A stretch of DNA of 64,000 nt from Streptomyces vilmorinianum (GCF_005517195.1 NZ_CP040244.1:2126001-2190000), one strand, 5' to 3'; numbered from the stretch's first letter, positions 43,853 to 56,173 are shown. A program made the numbers and translations. Notes: generated by a model not told the origin, from the letters alone.

Positions 43853-45163
43853 CTAGGCCGGCACGCGCTCCGGTTCCCCGGCCCTCGACGGCAGCGTCTC
43901 CGGGAGCAGCGCGAAGCAGCCCAGGCTCACCAGCGCCACCACCGTCAGATACGCCGCAACGCCCCAAGGCGGACCCGGGCCGCCCGACACGGCCGTCGCC
44001 ACGATCGGCGTCAGCGCCCCGCCCAGGACGCCGGCGAGGTTGTAGCCGACCGCCGCGCCGGTGCACCGCACCCGCGGCTCGTACAGCTCCGGAAGGTACG
44101 CGGCGACCACCGCGAACATCGTGATGAACGCCAGCAGGGCGCCCAGGAACCCGAGGAACATCAGCAGCGGACGGGCGGTGTGCAGCAGCCCCACCATCGG
44201 GAACATCCAGACCGCACAGGCCGCGCACCCGGCCAGGCAGAGCGGGCGCCGGCCGAAGCGGTCGCCGAGCATCGCGAGGAACGGGGTCGCGGCCCCCTTG
44301 ATCGCCACCGCCGCCATGATGCAGACCAGCATCACCGTCCGGCTCACCCCGAGCTGCTCGGTGCCGTAGGCCAGGGACCAGGTCGAGACCGTGTAGAAGA
44401 CGGCGTAACCGACCGCCAGCGCGCCGGCGGTCAGCAGCACCAGACGCCAGTGCCCCCGCGCCACCTCCGCGAGCGGCGCGCTCGCCCGCCGCCCCGACTC
44501 GGTCAGCTCCCGGAACTGCGGAGTCTCCGTGAGCGAGGAGCGCAGCAGGAGTCCGCCCGCGGCCAGCAGTCCGGCCGCCCAGAACGGCACCCGCCAGCCC
44601 CACTCCCGGAACTGCGCGTCGGTCAGGGTGGCGGAGAGCACCAGCATCACGCCGTTCGCCAGCAGGAAGCCGACCGCCGGACCGATCTGGGGGAAGCTCG
44701 CCCACAGCCCGCGCCGCCGCTCCGGCGCGTGCTCGGCCGTGAGCAGCACCGCCCCGCCCCACTCGCCGCCCAGGCCGAGGCCCTGCAGAAAGCGCAGGAC
44801 GAGCAGGAGGACGGGGGCGGTGATGCCGAGGGTCGCGTACGAGGGAACACAGCCGACCGCGACCGTGGCGCAGCCGGTGAGCAGCAGCGAGGCGAACATG
44901 ACCGGCCGCCGCCCGTAGCGGTCGCCGACATGCCCGAAGAGGGCGGAGCCGAGCGGGCGGGCGACAAAACCGACGGCGAAGGTGCCGAAGGCGGCCAGGG
45001 TGCCCGCGACGGGGGAGAAGGTCGGGAAGAAGAGGGGCCCGAGGACGAGCGCGGCAGCGGTCCCGTAGACGAAGAAGTCGAAGAACTCGATGGCCGTGCC
45101 CACCAGGGAGGCGGCGGCAAGCCGCGCCATGGAGGGCGGCGACGGAGCGTGACTGAGGTGCAT
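43853..45163 (-). CDS. MFS transporter of the metabolite:H+ symporter (MHS) type
   Basis: 436 residues, 12 helices. MHS signatures include GTAIEFFDFFVYGTAAALV near residues 21-39, GHVGDRYGRRPVMFASLL near 76-93, LRFLQGLGLGGEWGGAVLL near 122-140, and the second A-motif LGDRFGRRPLCLAG near 285. Family members import organic acids, betaines or aromatic acids with protons. The exact substrate is unknown. The next gene upstream on the same strand is an MBL hydrolase, 76 bases away. Confidence 0.9.
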   Translation of the reverse strand: MHLSHAPSPPSMARLAAASLVGTAIEFFDFFVYGTAAALVLGPLFFPTFSPVAGTLAAFGTFAVGFVARPLGSALFGHVGDRYGRRPVMFASLLLTGCATVAVGCVPSYATLGITAPVLLLVLRFLQGLGLGGEWGGAVLLTAEHAPERRRGLWASFPQIGPAVGFLLANGVMLVLSATLTDAQFREWGWRVPFWAAGLLAAGGLLLRSSLTETPQFRELTESGRRASAPLAEVARGHWRLVLLTAGALAVGYAVFYTVSTWSLAYGTEQLGVSRTVMLVCIMAAVAIKGAATPFLAMLGDRFGRRPLCLAGCAACAVWMFPMVGLLHTARPLLMFLGFLGALLAFITMFAVVAAYLPELYEPRVRCTGAAVGYNLAGVLGGALTPIVATAVSGGPGPPWGVAAYLTVVALVSLGCFALLPETLPSRAGEPERVPA

Positions 45164-45239
45164 GCCGCGCCAACTACCCGGCGTCGGCCGGAGTTACGGG
45201 GGCGTGCGGAAGCGCGCGGTCAGGGACCGCGCGCCGGGG

Positions 45240-45896
45240 TCACCAGCCGCGTGCGTGCCACTCCGGGAGGTGCGGGCGCTCGTCACCGAGCGTGGTGTCC
45301 TTGCCGTGGCCCGGGTAGACCCAGCTCTCGTCCGGGAGCACCGCGAAGAGCTTGGTCTCCACGTCGTGGATCAGGCTCGCGAAGGCCTCCGGGTCCTTCC
45401 AGGTGTTGCCCACCCCGCCGGGGAAGAGGCAGTCGCCGGTGAAGACATGGGGGTGGCCCTGCGGGTCGTCGTAGATCAGGGCGATCGAGCCGGGGGTGTG
45501 CCCGACCAGACGGCGGGCGGTCAGCTCGACCCGGCCGACCTTGATCGTGTCGCCGTCCTCGACCTTGACGTCCGTCGGGACGGGGATGCCCTCGGCGTCG
45601 TACGCGCCGGCGTACGTACGTGCCCCGGTCGCCGCGACCACCTCGGCGAGCGCCTGCCAGTGATCGCCGTGCTGATGGGTGGTGACGACGGACGCGATGC
45701 CGTCGTCACCGATCAGCGTCAGGAGCGTGTCGGCCTCGTTGGCCGCGTCGATCAGCAGCTGCTCACCGGTCGCCCGGCAGCGCAGCAGATACGCGTTGTT
45801 GTCCATCGGGCCGACCGCGACCTTGGAGATCATCAGGTCCGTCAACTCGTGCACATCGGCCGGTCCGCCGACCTTCACCGCTCCGCTGTACGTCAT
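45240..45896 (-). CDS. MBL-fold metallo-hydrolase (glyoxalase II-like)
   Basis: 218 residues. The zinc motif TTHQHGDHWQALAEV (HxHxDH) is near residues 72-86, VGHTPGSIAL near 130-139 holds the next His, HVFTGDCLFPGGVGNTW near 148-164 gives the bridging Asp, and YPGHGKDTT near 193-201 the last His. This is the full ligand set of glyoxalase II-like enzymes; in an organism that uses mycothiol the substrate may be an S-acyl mycothiol. Beyond that it is open. TAGGCT lies six bases before the ATG, so it may be leaderless. Confidence 0.88.
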   Translation of the reverse strand: MTYSGAVKVGGPADVHELTDLMISKVAVGPMDNNAYLLRCRATGEQLLIDAANEADTLLTLIGDDGIASVVTTHQHGDHWQALAEVVAATGARTYAGAYDAEGIPVPTDVKVEDGDTIKVGRVELTARRLVGHTPGSIALIYDDPQGHPHVFTGDCLFPGGVGNTWKDPEAFASLIHDVETKLFAVLPDESWVYPGHGKDTTLGDERPHLPEWHARGW

Positions 45897-45905
45897 GGAC
45901 TCAGC

Positions 45906-46607
45906 CTATAGCGGGGGGAGGTCGGGGAGCCTGTCACCCGCGAGGAGGGCGAGGTGGGCGCCCTTGTCACCGCGGCCGGACAGCCAGCCGAGCAGTTCGG
46001 CGCCGGTGCCCCCGAGGACGACGGGGGTGCCCTGGTCGCCGCCGGTGTGCCACGTGGGTCCCTCCTCGTCGTGGCCGAGGCGGAGCGTCACCGGCGGGAC
46101 CTCCGGGCGTCCCGACCAGCGGTCGGCGAGGAACTCGATCTCGCGGGTCACGAACTCGTCCGGGAGGTCCTCCAGCTCGTAGCCGATGCCCAGGTCGACA
46201 TGGTGCAGGGCCACCTCCACCCAGCGGCGGAAGGGCACCCGCGCCGCGCGGTCCGTGACGCCGTTGCGGAGCTCCACGATCCGGTCCCAGTCGGCGGGCT
46301 CGCGGCCCACCGCCTGGAAGCGCTCGGCGCTCTCGCGCAGGTCGGCGAGGTGCACGTCGAGCGGGCGCGGGGCGTCGCGCTCGATGTCGGCGTCGCGGGT
46401 CTGGGCGTCCTTGTACATCGGCAGGCCCTGGAGGACGTTCACCAGGGCGTCGGCGTTGCGGGCGACATGGGCCAGGACGTGGCCACGGGTCCAGCCGGGA
46501 AGCCGTGACGGCTCGGCCGTCGCCGCGTTGTCCAGGGAGGCGACCGCGTCGAGGAGTCGTTCGGTCGCTTCATGGAGAGAGGCCAGGTCACGCACGGGAT
46601 CGATCAT
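45906..46607 (-). CDS. maleylpyruvate isomerase family mycothiol-dependent protein
   Basis: 233 residues. It has the DinB/MDMPI fold: N-terminal LHEATERLLDAVASLD, PGWTRGHVLAHVARNADAL near 39-57 (metal His), VPFRRWVEVALHHVDLGIGYE near 130-150 with HxxD, and a C-terminal MDMPI_C-like domain ending in GWLSGRG. Such proteins use mycothiol in detoxification or isomerisation. Start: TAGGGT sits seven bases before the ATG at 46607, hence leaderless. It is cotranscribed toward the MBL gene nine bases downstream. Confidence 0.87.
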   Translation of the reverse strand: MIDPVRDLASLHEATERLLDAVASLDNAATAEPSRLPGWTRGHVLAHVARNADALVNVLQGLPMYKDAQTRDADIERDAPRPLDVHLADLRESAERFQAVGREPADWDRIVELRNGVTDRAARVPFRRWVEVALHHVDLGIGYELEDLPDEFVTREIEFLADRWSGRPEVPPVTLRLGHDEEGPTWHTGGDQGTPVVLGGTGAELLGWLSGRGDKGAHLALLAGDRLPDLPPL

Positions 46608-46795
46608 GCAACCGACCCTAGCGTCGCCACTCGTTCGGGTGAAGCGGTCGGAGCAAGGCCGGAAATCGAATGTGCGTGCTATAAGCTCGGTGGAAGCATC
46701 CGGCATCCTTGGTTGTTGGGTGTTGTGGCACATCCAGGCATATCTGCGACCCGCACTCCTGTGCCTCCGCTCTCTCAAGAAAGGTGCGGACCGGC

Positions 46796-49816
<3,021 letters not shown>

Positions 49817-49824
49817 CGGGTGGG

Positions 49825-49857
49825 GGTGGGGGCAGCCTGCCGCGGGCTTTCCCCACC
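49825..49857. terminator. possible terminator after uvrA
   Basis: GGTGGGG (49825-49831) pairs with CCCCACC (49851-49857) around a GC-rich loop with further internal pairing. It lies between convergent genes. Confidence 0.45.
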
Positions 49858-49907
49858 CCGCCCCTTCCCGGAACCCCGGCCCTCCCCCGAACTGGGGGCA
49901 AGCCCCC

Positions 49908-50810
49908 TCAAGGGCCGGACGGGCCGGCCAACTCCTCCGCGTACGGGGGCTCCGCGCCCGGGCGGGTGCAGGTCAGGGCCGCCGCCTTCGCCGCGTACGA
50001 CAGGAGGGCGGACCAGGCGTCGGCGTCCAGGGACTCCGGGCGGCGGTCGGCCAGGCCGTGCAGCAGCGCCGCGTTCACCGTGTCGCCCGCGCCGATCGTG
50101 TCCGCGACCCGGACCCGTACCGCCGCCACCGACACCTCGTACGACGGCGTGAAGACCGTCAGGCCGACCGCGCCCCTGGTCAGGACCACCGCCGACGGGC
50201 CGTGCCCCAGCCACTGCGCCGGGGTGCCGCCCAGCCAGCCCATGTCCTCCTCCGAGAGCTTCAGGAGCGAGACGTACGGCAGCCAGCCCGCGAAGCGCTC
50301 GCGGTAGGCGTCCGCGTCCGGGATCAGGCCGGGGCGGATGTTCGGATCGAGCAGGGTGAGCGCGCCGCGCTCCGACTCGCGCCGGAGCAGTGCCTCGTAC
50401 GCGCTCGCGCCGGGTTCGAGGGCCAGGGAGCACGTGCCGAAGGCCAGCGCCCGTACCTCGTCCGGAAGGCGCTCCGGCAGGGCGAAGAGCCGATCGGCCG
50501 TGCCCTCCACGTAGAAGCCGTACCGCGCGGAACCGTCGGGGCCCACCGAGGCGACCGCCAGCGTCGTCGGCTCCGGCCCCCGCTGGACCAGCCCGTCCGA
50601 CACCCCCGCCGCCCGCAGCCCGTCGATCAGCGCCTCGCCGAACGCGTCCGTGGACACCCGGGAGCAGAAGGCCACGTCCGCCCCGAGCCGCCCCAGGGCC
50701 ACCGCCGTGTTGTACGGGCCGCCGCCCGGCCTCGGCAGCAGCGGAGACAGGGGCGCGGCGGCCCCGTCCGGGACCAGGTCGATCAGGGACTCACCGGCGA
50801 CGACGATCAC
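49908..50810 (-). CDS. PfkB carbohydrate kinase (fructokinase-like)
   Basis: 300 residues, ribokinase fold. Signature 1 RPGGGPYNTAVALGRLG is near residues 27-43, and signature 2 VADTIGAGDTVNAALLHGL near 246-264 contains the catalytic Asp. DPNIRPGLI near 165 and the N-terminal AGESLIDLVPDG favour a fructokinase-like member, which phosphorylates a hexose. Specificity is not certain. TACGTT lies seven bases before the GTG at 50810, so the mRNA is probably leaderless; a Rieske gene is divergent from it. Confidence 0.88.
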   Translation of the reverse strand: MIVVAGESLIDLVPDGAAAPLSPLLPRPGGGPYNTAVALGRLGADVAFCSRVSTDAFGEALIDGLRAAGVSDGLVQRGPEPTTLAVASVGPDGSARYGFYVEGTADRLFALPERLPDEVRALAFGTCSLALEPGASAYEALLRRESERGALTLLDPNIRPGLIPDADAYRERFAGWLPYVSLLKLSEEDMGWLGGTPAQWLGHGPSAVVLTRGAVGLTVFTPSYEVSVAAVRVRVADTIGAGDTVNAALLHGLADRRPESLDADAWSALLSYAAKAAALTCTRPGAEPPYAEELAGPSGP

Positions 50811-50927
50811 GCCCGTGAACGTAACCCATCCCTCACCTGCCACGACAGGCCCCCGAGCAGAGGCGCGGAACCGCGCCGGTATCGTCGGTTCGGTCACCCC
50901 TTGCCCCGATCCCACCGTGGAGCGCTC

Positions 50928-51353
50928 ATGTCCGGCCAGTCCACCCGCCGCACCGTACTGAAAGGCGCCGCCCTCGCCGGGGCCGCCGGGCTGGGTGTCG
51001 CCGCCTGCTCCACGGACTCCAAGCTCGGCCACGCCCAGGTCCCGACCCCGACCGCCCCGGTCGCCCTCGGCGCGCCCGAGGAGGTGCCGGTCGGTGGCGC
51101 CAAGCTCTACCGCGAGCAGCGGGTCCTGGTGAGCTGCCCGGCCAAGGGCCAGTACAAGGCCTTCAGCGCCCAGTGCACCCACGCCGGGTGCGTTCTCGAC
51201 AAGATCGAGGACAACGAGGGCAACTGCCCCTGCCACGGCAGCCGCTTCGACGTGACCACCGGCAAGGCGCTCAAGGGCCCGGCGACCGTCCCGCTCCCCG
51301 AGGTCCCCGTCCGGATCGAGAACGGCAAGCTGGTCGCGGGCCCGGAAGCGTAA
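50928..51353 (+). CDS. Rieske [2Fe-2S] protein, Tat-exported lipoprotein-like
   Basis: 141 residues. An N-terminal Tat motif STRRTVLKGAALAGAAG is followed by a lipobox-like GVAAC (about 22-26), so it is exported folded and probably lipidated. The Rieske cluster ligands are present: CTHAGC near 82-87 (Cys, His) and CPCHGSRFD near 99-107 (Cys, His). It could pass electrons outside the membrane; no partner oxygenase is next to it. Its stop codon lies in the first unit of a tandem repeat. Confidence 0.93.
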   Translation: MSGQSTRRTVLKGAALAGAAGLGVAACSTDSKLGHAQVPTPTAPVALGAPEEVPVGGAKLYREQRVLVSCPAKGQYKAFSAQCTHAGCVLDKIEDNEGNCPCHGSRFDVTTGKALKGPATVPLPEVPVRIENGKLVAGPEA

Positions 51354-51403
51354 GGCCGGAAACGTAAGGCCGGAGCGTAAGGCCGGAAGCGCAAGGCCCG
51401 GAA
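51344..51403. repeat. imperfect tandem repeat of about 14 bp at the Rieske stop
   Basis: Units GGAAGCGTAAGGCC (51344), GGAAACGTAAGGCC (51358), GGAGCGTAAGGCC (51372) and GGAAGCGCAAGGCCC (51385), then a degraded fifth. The TAA in the first unit is the stop codon. Spread by slippage is likely. Confidence 0.88.
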
Positions 51404-51432
51404 GCCTCAGGCTCCGGAGGCCCGGGCGCCGC

Positions 51433-52362
51433 CTACGCCCAGTCCCAGTCGATCCCCAGGATTCCCTGCCGTACCCCCTGCTCCACCAGATGCACCGTGC
51501 GGTGCCGCCCGCTCAGCGTCAGATCCGAGCGGCCACCGCGCGGAGCACCGGTCGAGGCCTGCGCGAAGCGCCGGCACCGCACCGGAAGCGCCGCCTCGTC
51601 GAACCGCACCTGGAGCACGTACTGCCCGCCGGCGAAGCTGAACCCGCGGACGTACTCCCCGCAGGGCCCGGCCGTCCCGTCCTCGAAGCCGTACCCGAAC
51701 AGATACGTCTCCCCGGCCCGCAGCCGCGCGTCGAACAGCAGCTCCGCGACGAGCACGCCCGTCTCGGCGTGCCACCGCACCCGCCCCGTCCGGCAGTTCT
51801 CCGAGGCCCGCACCTCCACCCGGGAGGGATCGCAGCCCGGGTCGCCGCGGTGGACGGCCAGATAGCGGTCGATGCCGTCCCGGTGGGCCCGCACCACGTG
51901 CTGGGAGTCGCGCCCCACCAGCTCCCGCCCCGCCCCGATCCGTACCCGCTCGTGGTGGCCGACCGTGTGCAGCCCGCCGTCCACCGGCGACTCCAGCTCG
52001 GCGATCAGCTTCTCCACCGCCCCCGAGGCCTCCAGGAGCGAGCGGTAGGAGCGGATCGCGGGGCGCTCCGCGTCACGACGGGCGCCGGAGTCCTCGGTCA
52101 GCAGCCGGATCAGCGAGTTCCCCGGCAGCTGCAGGACCTCCTCGAGCGCGCGCACGGCCTTCATCGACTCGGGCCGCTGCGGACGGCGGGCGCCCTGCTG
52201 CCAGTAACTGAGGCTGGTCACCCCGACCTTGACGCCCCGGTGGGCGAGATGGTGCTGCACCCGCTGGAGCGGGAGCCCGCGCACCGCGAACGCCGTGCGC
52301 AGCGCCAGATGGAACGGTCCGGTGTGCAGCAACTGCACCAGATCGGCCTCGGTGTGCCCCAC
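51433..52362 (-). CDS. helix-turn-helix regulator-like protein with C-terminal beta domain
   Basis: 309 residues. The N-terminal 80 include LRTAFAVRGLPLQRVQHHLAHRG and VTSLSYWQQGARRPQRPESMKAVRALEEVL, an XRE-like HTH. The C-terminal part (about 160-300) is strand-rich with many Cys/Trp/Phe (PCGEYVRGFSFAGGQYVLQVRFDE, RVRWHAETGVLVAELLFD), probably a sensing domain of unknown type. The GTG has GAGGAG upstream. It is divergent from the secreted protease gene; a perfect palindrome and TTCAC repeats lie between. Confidence 0.75.
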   Translation of the reverse strand: MGHTEADLVQLLHTGPFHLALRTAFAVRGLPLQRVQHHLAHRGVKVGVTSLSYWQQGARRPQRPESMKAVRALEEVLQLPGNSLIRLLTEDSGARRDAERPAIRSYRSLLEASGAVEKLIAELESPVDGGLHTVGHHERVRIGAGRELVGRDSQHVVRAHRDGIDRYLAVHRGDPGCDPSRVEVRASENCRTGRVRWHAETGVLVAELLFDARLRAGETYLFGYGFEDGTAGPCGEYVRGFSFAGGQYVLQVRFDEAALPVRCRRFAQASTGAPRGGRSDLTLSGRHRTVHLVEQGVRQGILGIDWDWA

Positions 52363-52374
52363 GGGGACTCCTCA

Positions 52375-52386
52375 GTGAACGTTCAC
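52375..52386. promoter_or_regulatory. perfect palindrome GTGAACGTTCAC
   Basis: Twelve-base perfect palindrome, 13 bases upstream of the regulator's start codon. Likely operator for autoregulation. The same GTTCAC half-site recurs downstream. Confidence 0.55.
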
Positions 52387-52447
52387 GACGACGACGGCGG
52401 GCCGCCGCACCGCCGGTGGCGGGGCCGCAGGTGGCGTGAAGGCCCGC

Positions 52448-52473
52448 GTTCACACGTGGGTCACACCGTTCAC
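52448..52473. promoter_or_regulatory. phased GTTCAC/GGTCAC/GTTCAC half-sites (PHO-box-like)
   Basis: Half-sites begin at 52448, 52459 and 52468. The 11-base distance between the first two fits the direct-repeat units of a PhoP (PHO) box; they also match the half-site of the palindrome at 52375. Either PhoP or the adjacent regulator might bind. Confidence 0.45.
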
Positions 52474-52502
52474 AGCCCGCCGTCACCCCGCATTGAAGCG
52501 TG

Positions 52503-52531
52503 TTGACCGGATCCGGACAACGCTCGATGCT
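52503..52531 (+). promoter_or_regulatory. promoter of the secreted protease pair
   Basis: TTGACC (52503-52508), 17-base spacer, GATGCT (52526-52531). The -35 is good and the -10 moderate. Transcription would begin near 52538 and give a 60-base leader with a GGGAGGA ribosome binding site. Confidence 0.5.
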
Positions 52532-52600
52532 CCTCATCAGCGTCCGGACGCGCTCCTCCAACTCCCCACATCCCCACCCCCCCACCACGGGAGGAACGCG

Positions 52601-53200
52601 ATGCGCAGAAGAAAGCTGTCCTTGGCGGCACTCGCCGCTGCCGCCCTCTTCCTGCTCCCCACCACCTCGGCGACCGCCGCCCCGCCGCCCGCGCCGACGA
52701 GCGAGACCGTCTCCACCCTGGCGTACAAGCGGCTGGGCATCACCATGCAGGCGCAGCAGAAGGACAACTGGTGCTGGGCCGCCGGCGGCAACACCATCGC
52801 CACCTGGTACGGCCGGAACTACACCCAGAACCAGTTCTGCAACGCCGCCTTCAACCGGCAGCAGGGCTACGACTGCCCCAACTGGCAGGCCACCCTCGGC
52901 AATGTGCAGACCGGTCTGCGCTGGGCCGGCGTCAACCCCGGCTCGTACGTCGACGGCTGGCTGTACTACTCGACCGTCCAGAACGAGATCAACGCCAACC
53001 GGCCCATCGAGACCCGCATCCAGTGGTCGAGCGGCGGCGGCCACATGCATGTGATCTACGGGTACGACGACGCGAACAGCTGGGTCTACTGGGGCGACCC
53101 GTGGCCCTCCAGCCACCGCTACAACTGGGCCTCGCACGCCTGGTACGTCAACAACAGCTCCTTCTCCTGGACCCACTCGCTCTACCGGATAGGGGCGTGA
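52601..53200 (+). CDS. secreted papain-like cysteine protease
   Basis: 199 residues: signal peptide 1-27 (ending TATAA), then a papain-like domain of the AvrRpt2/C70-like type. The nucleophile Cys58 lies in KDNWCWAAGGNTIATWY, the His in GGGHMHVIYGYDD (148-150), and an Asp or Asn in YWGDPWPSS near 167. Two more Cys (80 and 92) may bond. It is probably active outside the cell. The stop overlaps the GTG of the next gene (GTGA), so both are made together. Confidence 0.85.
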   Translation: MRRRKLSLAALAAAALFLLPTTSATAAPPPAPTSETVSTLAYKRLGITMQAQQKDNWCWAAGGNTIATWYGRNYTQNQFCNAAFNRQQGYDCPNWQATLGNVQTGLRWAGVNPGSYVDGWLYYSTVQNEINANRPIETRIQWSSGGGHMHVIYGYDDANSWVYWGDPWPSSHRYNWASHAWYVNNSSFSWTHSLYRIGA

Positions 53201-53985
53201 CGACGATGACCCACGTACGTGCCGTGAGCGCCGGGCTCCTGTCCGCCGCCGCGCTCCTCGCCCTCGGTGCCGTCCCGGCCGCCGCCTCCGACGGCCCGCC
53301 GCCCGCGGCCACCCCGGAGAAGGCCGTCACCGCGCCCGCGACCCTCGACACGCTCTCCCGGTTCTTCGCCCGCGACGGAGCCGTGGCCCGCTCGGCGGCC
53401 GCGCCCCGGATCGAGGGCGCGTCCGTCCCCGTACGGATCCTCTCCCCGGACTTCGTGGCCGGGAAGGCGGGCGCCCCGGTGGCCCGGATCGAGTTCCACG
53501 CGAGCAAGGCGGTCGCCTCGGACGGGCAGACGGCCTCGCTCTGGACCGTGCGGCGGGCCGGCGGCTGGCAGGTGGTGAACATCGCCACCGGCGACGACGA
53601 GTTCCGCTACGCGGCGCAGGGCGCGCGGCTGCTGCCGGGCGGGCTCGTCTTCCGGGAGCCGCAGATCGACGCGTGGTACGTCCAGAAGGGCGCGAAGGTG
53701 CTCCCGCTGGACGAGGACGCGGTGCGCGCGGTCGGGAAGAACGGGACGAGCCTGACCGCCTACCGGGCCCGGGTGGCCCAGGCGTACGGCGACAAGCTGC
53801 CCGGCTCCGCGTACGCGGGCAAGGGCGCCGCGGGCGGCTACGGCCCCCCGGCGGCCCCGCACGAGGAGCCCCTGGTCACCGCGGCCTCCTCGACGGCCGC
53901 CGCGGGCGCGGCCCTGGCCCTGGGCCTGATCGGCACGGCGGCCTGGCGCCGCCGCCGCACGGCGGACCGCCGGCCCACCGCCTGA
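53197..53985 (+). CDS. secreted, membrane-anchored partner of the protease
   Basis: 262 residues: signal peptide about 1-32, a domain (about 50-205) with FFARDGAVARSAAAPRIEGA and a strand pattern VPVRILSPDFVAGKAGAPVARIEFHAS...VNIATGDDEFRYA, then a Pro/Ala stalk, a C-terminal transmembrane helix (AAAGAALALGLIGTAAW) and an Arg-rich tail. No catalytic motif is visible. It is translationally coupled to the protease, so it may be its propeptide-like inhibitor, chaperone or anchor. The GTG at 53197 was chosen for the overlap; an ATG nine bases on is possible. Confidence 0.7.
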   Translation: MTTMTHVRAVSAGLLSAAALLALGAVPAAASDGPPPAATPEKAVTAPATLDTLSRFFARDGAVARSAAAPRIEGASVPVRILSPDFVAGKAGAPVARIEFHASKAVASDGQTASLWTVRRAGGWQVVNIATGDDEFRYAAQGARLLPGGLVFREPQIDAWYVQKGAKVLPLDEDAVRAVGKNGTSLTAYRARVAQAYGDKLPGSAYAGKGAAGGYGPPAAPHEEPLVTAASSTAAAGAALALGLIGTAAWRRRRTADRRPTA

Positions 53986-54097
53986 CGGAGCCCGCAGCCC
54001 CCTGAGCCGGACCCGGGCCCCGCCCCGGGTCCGGCTCGCCGCCGGGGCCGCCGACCGTCCTCTCGTCACGCCCGGCCAACGCGCGCTCACGGCCTGA

Positions 54098-54120
54098 GTG
54101 TCGGTCCCCGCCAGTAGGGT
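54098..54120 (+). promoter_or_regulatory. PafBC-type DNA-damage promoter of uvrC
   Basis: GTGTCGGTC (54098-54106), eight bases, TAGGGT (54115-54120), matching TTGTCRGTG-N8-TAGGGT except at the first and last positions of the -35 part. The -10 ends seven bases before the ATG, so the mRNA is leaderless. Confidence 0.68.
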
Positions 54121-54127
54121 GGGGAAC

Positions 54128-56173
54128 ATGGCCGACCCCTCCAGCTACCGCCCCAAGCCGGGACAGATCCCCGACTCGCCGGGGGTCTACAAATTCCGCG
54201 ACGAGCACCGCCGGGTGATCTACGTCGGGAAGGCGAAGTCCCTGCGCCAGCGGCTGGCCAACTACTTCCAGCCGCTCGTGAGCCTGCACCCGCGCACGGC
54301 CACGATGGTCACCACGGCCGCCTCCGTGGAGTGGACCGTGGTCTCGACCGAGGTCGAGGCACTGCAGCTGGAGTACTCCTGGATCAAGGAGTTCGACCCC
54401 CGGTTCAACGTGAAGTACCGGGACGACAAGAGCTATCCGTACCTCGCGGTGACCGTGAACGAGGAGTTCCCCCGCGTCCAGGTCATGCGCGGCCAGAAGA
54501 AGAAGGGCGTGCGCTACTTCGGGCCGTACGCCCACGCCTGGGCCATCCGCGAGACCGTCGACCTGATGCTCCGCGTCTTCCCCGTCCGTACGTGCTCCGC
54601 CGGGGTCTTCCGCAACGCCGCCTCCGCCGGACGCCCCTGCCTCCTCGGCTACATCGGCAAGTGCTCGGCCCCCTGTGTCGGCCGGGTCACCCCCGAGGAA
54701 CACCGCGAACTGGCGGACGAGTTCTGCGACTTCATGGCCGGCCGCACCGGCACGTACATCCGCCGTCTGGAGAAGCAGATGATGGCGGCGGCCGAGGAGA
54801 TGGAGTACGAGAAGGCCGCCCGGCTCCGCGACGACATAGAGGCCCTGCGGCGCGCCATGGAGAAGAACGCCGTCGTCCTCGCCGACGCCACCGACGCCGA
54901 TCTGATCGCGCTGGCCGAGGACGAGCTGGAGGCCGCCGTCCAGATCTTCCACGTCCGCGGCGGACGGGTGCGCGGCCAGCGCGGCTGGGTCACGGACAAG
55001 GTCGAGGCCGTCTCCACGGCCGGGCTCGTCGAGCACGCGCTCCAGCAGCTCTACGGCGAGGAGAGCGGCGACGCGGTCCCCAAGGAGGTCCTCGTCCCCG
55101 CCCTGCCCGAGGACGCCGACGCGGTCACCCAGTGGCTGAGCGGCCGCCGGGGCTCCCAGGTCTCCCTGCGCGTCCCGCAGCGCGGCGACAAGAAGGACCT
55201 GATGGAGACGGTGGCACGCAACGCCCAGCAGGCGCTCGTGCTGCACAAGACCAAGCGCGCCAGCGACCTGACCACGCGCTCCCGGGCCCTGGAGGAGATC
55301 GCCGAGGCCCTGGACCTGGACTCCGCGCCGCTGCGGATCGAGTGCTTCGACATCTCGCACCTCCAGGGGCAGGACGTGGTGGCGTCCATGGTCGTCTTCG
55401 AGGACGGGCTGCCGCGCAAGAGCGAGTACCGCCGCTTCCAGATCAAGGGCTTCGAGGGCCAGGACGACGTCCGCTCGATGCACGAGGTGATCAGCCGCCG
55501 CTTCAAGCGCTACCTCGCCGAGAAGGAGAAGACGGGGGAGTGGGACCAGGAGGGCGTGGCCGTCAACGCGGAGGACGACGCCGTCGACGCGGTCGGCGCC
55601 GTGAACGGCTCCGGCGCGGCCGCCTCCGGAGAGGTGCCCGCGGACGACGGCCGCCCCAAGCGCTTCGCCTACCCGCCCCAGCTCGTCGTCGTCGACGGCG
55701 GGCAGCCCCAGGTCGCCGCCGCCCGGCGGGCCCTGGACGAGCTCGGGATCGACGACATCGCCGTCTGCGGGCTCGCCAAGCGCCTGGAGGAGGTCTGGCT
55801 GCCCGGCGACGACGACCCGGTCGTGCTGCCCCGCTCCAGCGAGGGTCTGTACCTCCTCCAGCGGGTACGTGACACGGCTCACGACTTCGCCATCCGCTAT
55901 CAGCGCTCGAAGCGGAACAAGCGCGTCAGGACCAGCCCCCTGGACGCCGTCCCCGGCCTCGGCGACACCCGTAAGCAGGCGCTCATCAAGCATTTCGGCT
56001 CGGTGAAGCGGCTGCGACAGGCGACAATCGAGCAGATCTGCGAGGTCCCGGGCATGGGCCGCAAGACGGCCGAGGCCGTGGCCGTGGCCCTCGCGCAGGC
56101 GGCCCCGGCCGCACCCGCCGTGAATACGGCAACAGGAGAGATCATTGAAGACGACGGGGGCACCACCGCATGA
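54128..56173 (+). CDS. uvrC: excinuclease ABC subunit UvrC
   Basis: 681 residues. GIY-YIG nuclease domain at the N-terminus ([27 protein letters not shown], about 17-43), a UVR motif ([26 protein letters not shown], about 218-243), the RNase H-like second nuclease with [21 protein letters not shown] near 410-430 and [14 protein letters not shown] near 520, and a C-terminal helix-hairpin-helix ([26 protein letters not shown]). A variable acidic insert lies near 480-505. UvrC makes both cuts around the lesion. It is the first gene of the operon with rapZ, yvcK and whiA. Confidence 0.98.
   Translation: MADPSSYRPKPGQIPDSPGVYKFRDEHRRVIYVGKAKSLRQRLANYFQPLVSLHPRTATMVTTAASVEWTVVSTEVEALQLEYSWIKEFDPRFNVKYRDDKSYPYLAVTVNEEFPRVQVMRGQKKKGVRYFGPYAHAWAIRETVDLMLRVFPVRTCSAGVFRNAASAGRPCLLGYIGKCSAPCVGRVTPEEHRELADEFCDFMAGRTGTYIRRLEKQMMAAAEEMEYEKAARLRDDIEALRRAMEKNAVVLADATDADLIALAEDELEAAVQIFHVRGGRVRGQRGWVTDKVEAVSTAGLVEHALQQLYGEESGDAVPKEVLVPALPEDADAVTQWLSGRRGSQVSLRVPQRGDKKDLMETVARNAQQALVLHKTKRASDLTTRSRALEEIAEALDLDSAPLRIECFDISHLQGQDVVASMVVFEDGLPRKSEYRRFQIKGFEGQDDVRSMHEVISRRFKRYLAEKEKTGEWDQEGVAVNAEDDAVDAVGAVNGSGAAASGEVPADDGRPKRFAYPPQLVVVDGGQPQVAAARRALDELGIDDIAVCGLAKRLEEVWLPGDDDPVVLPRSSEGLYLLQRVRDTAHDFAIRYQRSKRNKRVRTSPLDAVPGLGDTRKQALIKHFGSVKRLRQATIEQICEVPGMGRKTAEAVAVALAQAAPAAPAVNTATGEIIEDDGGTTA

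Noticed and set aside
46608..46795. LexA (SOS) box before uvrA
   Set aside because: Only a weak CGAATGTGCGTG-like match; no GAAC-N4-GTTC.
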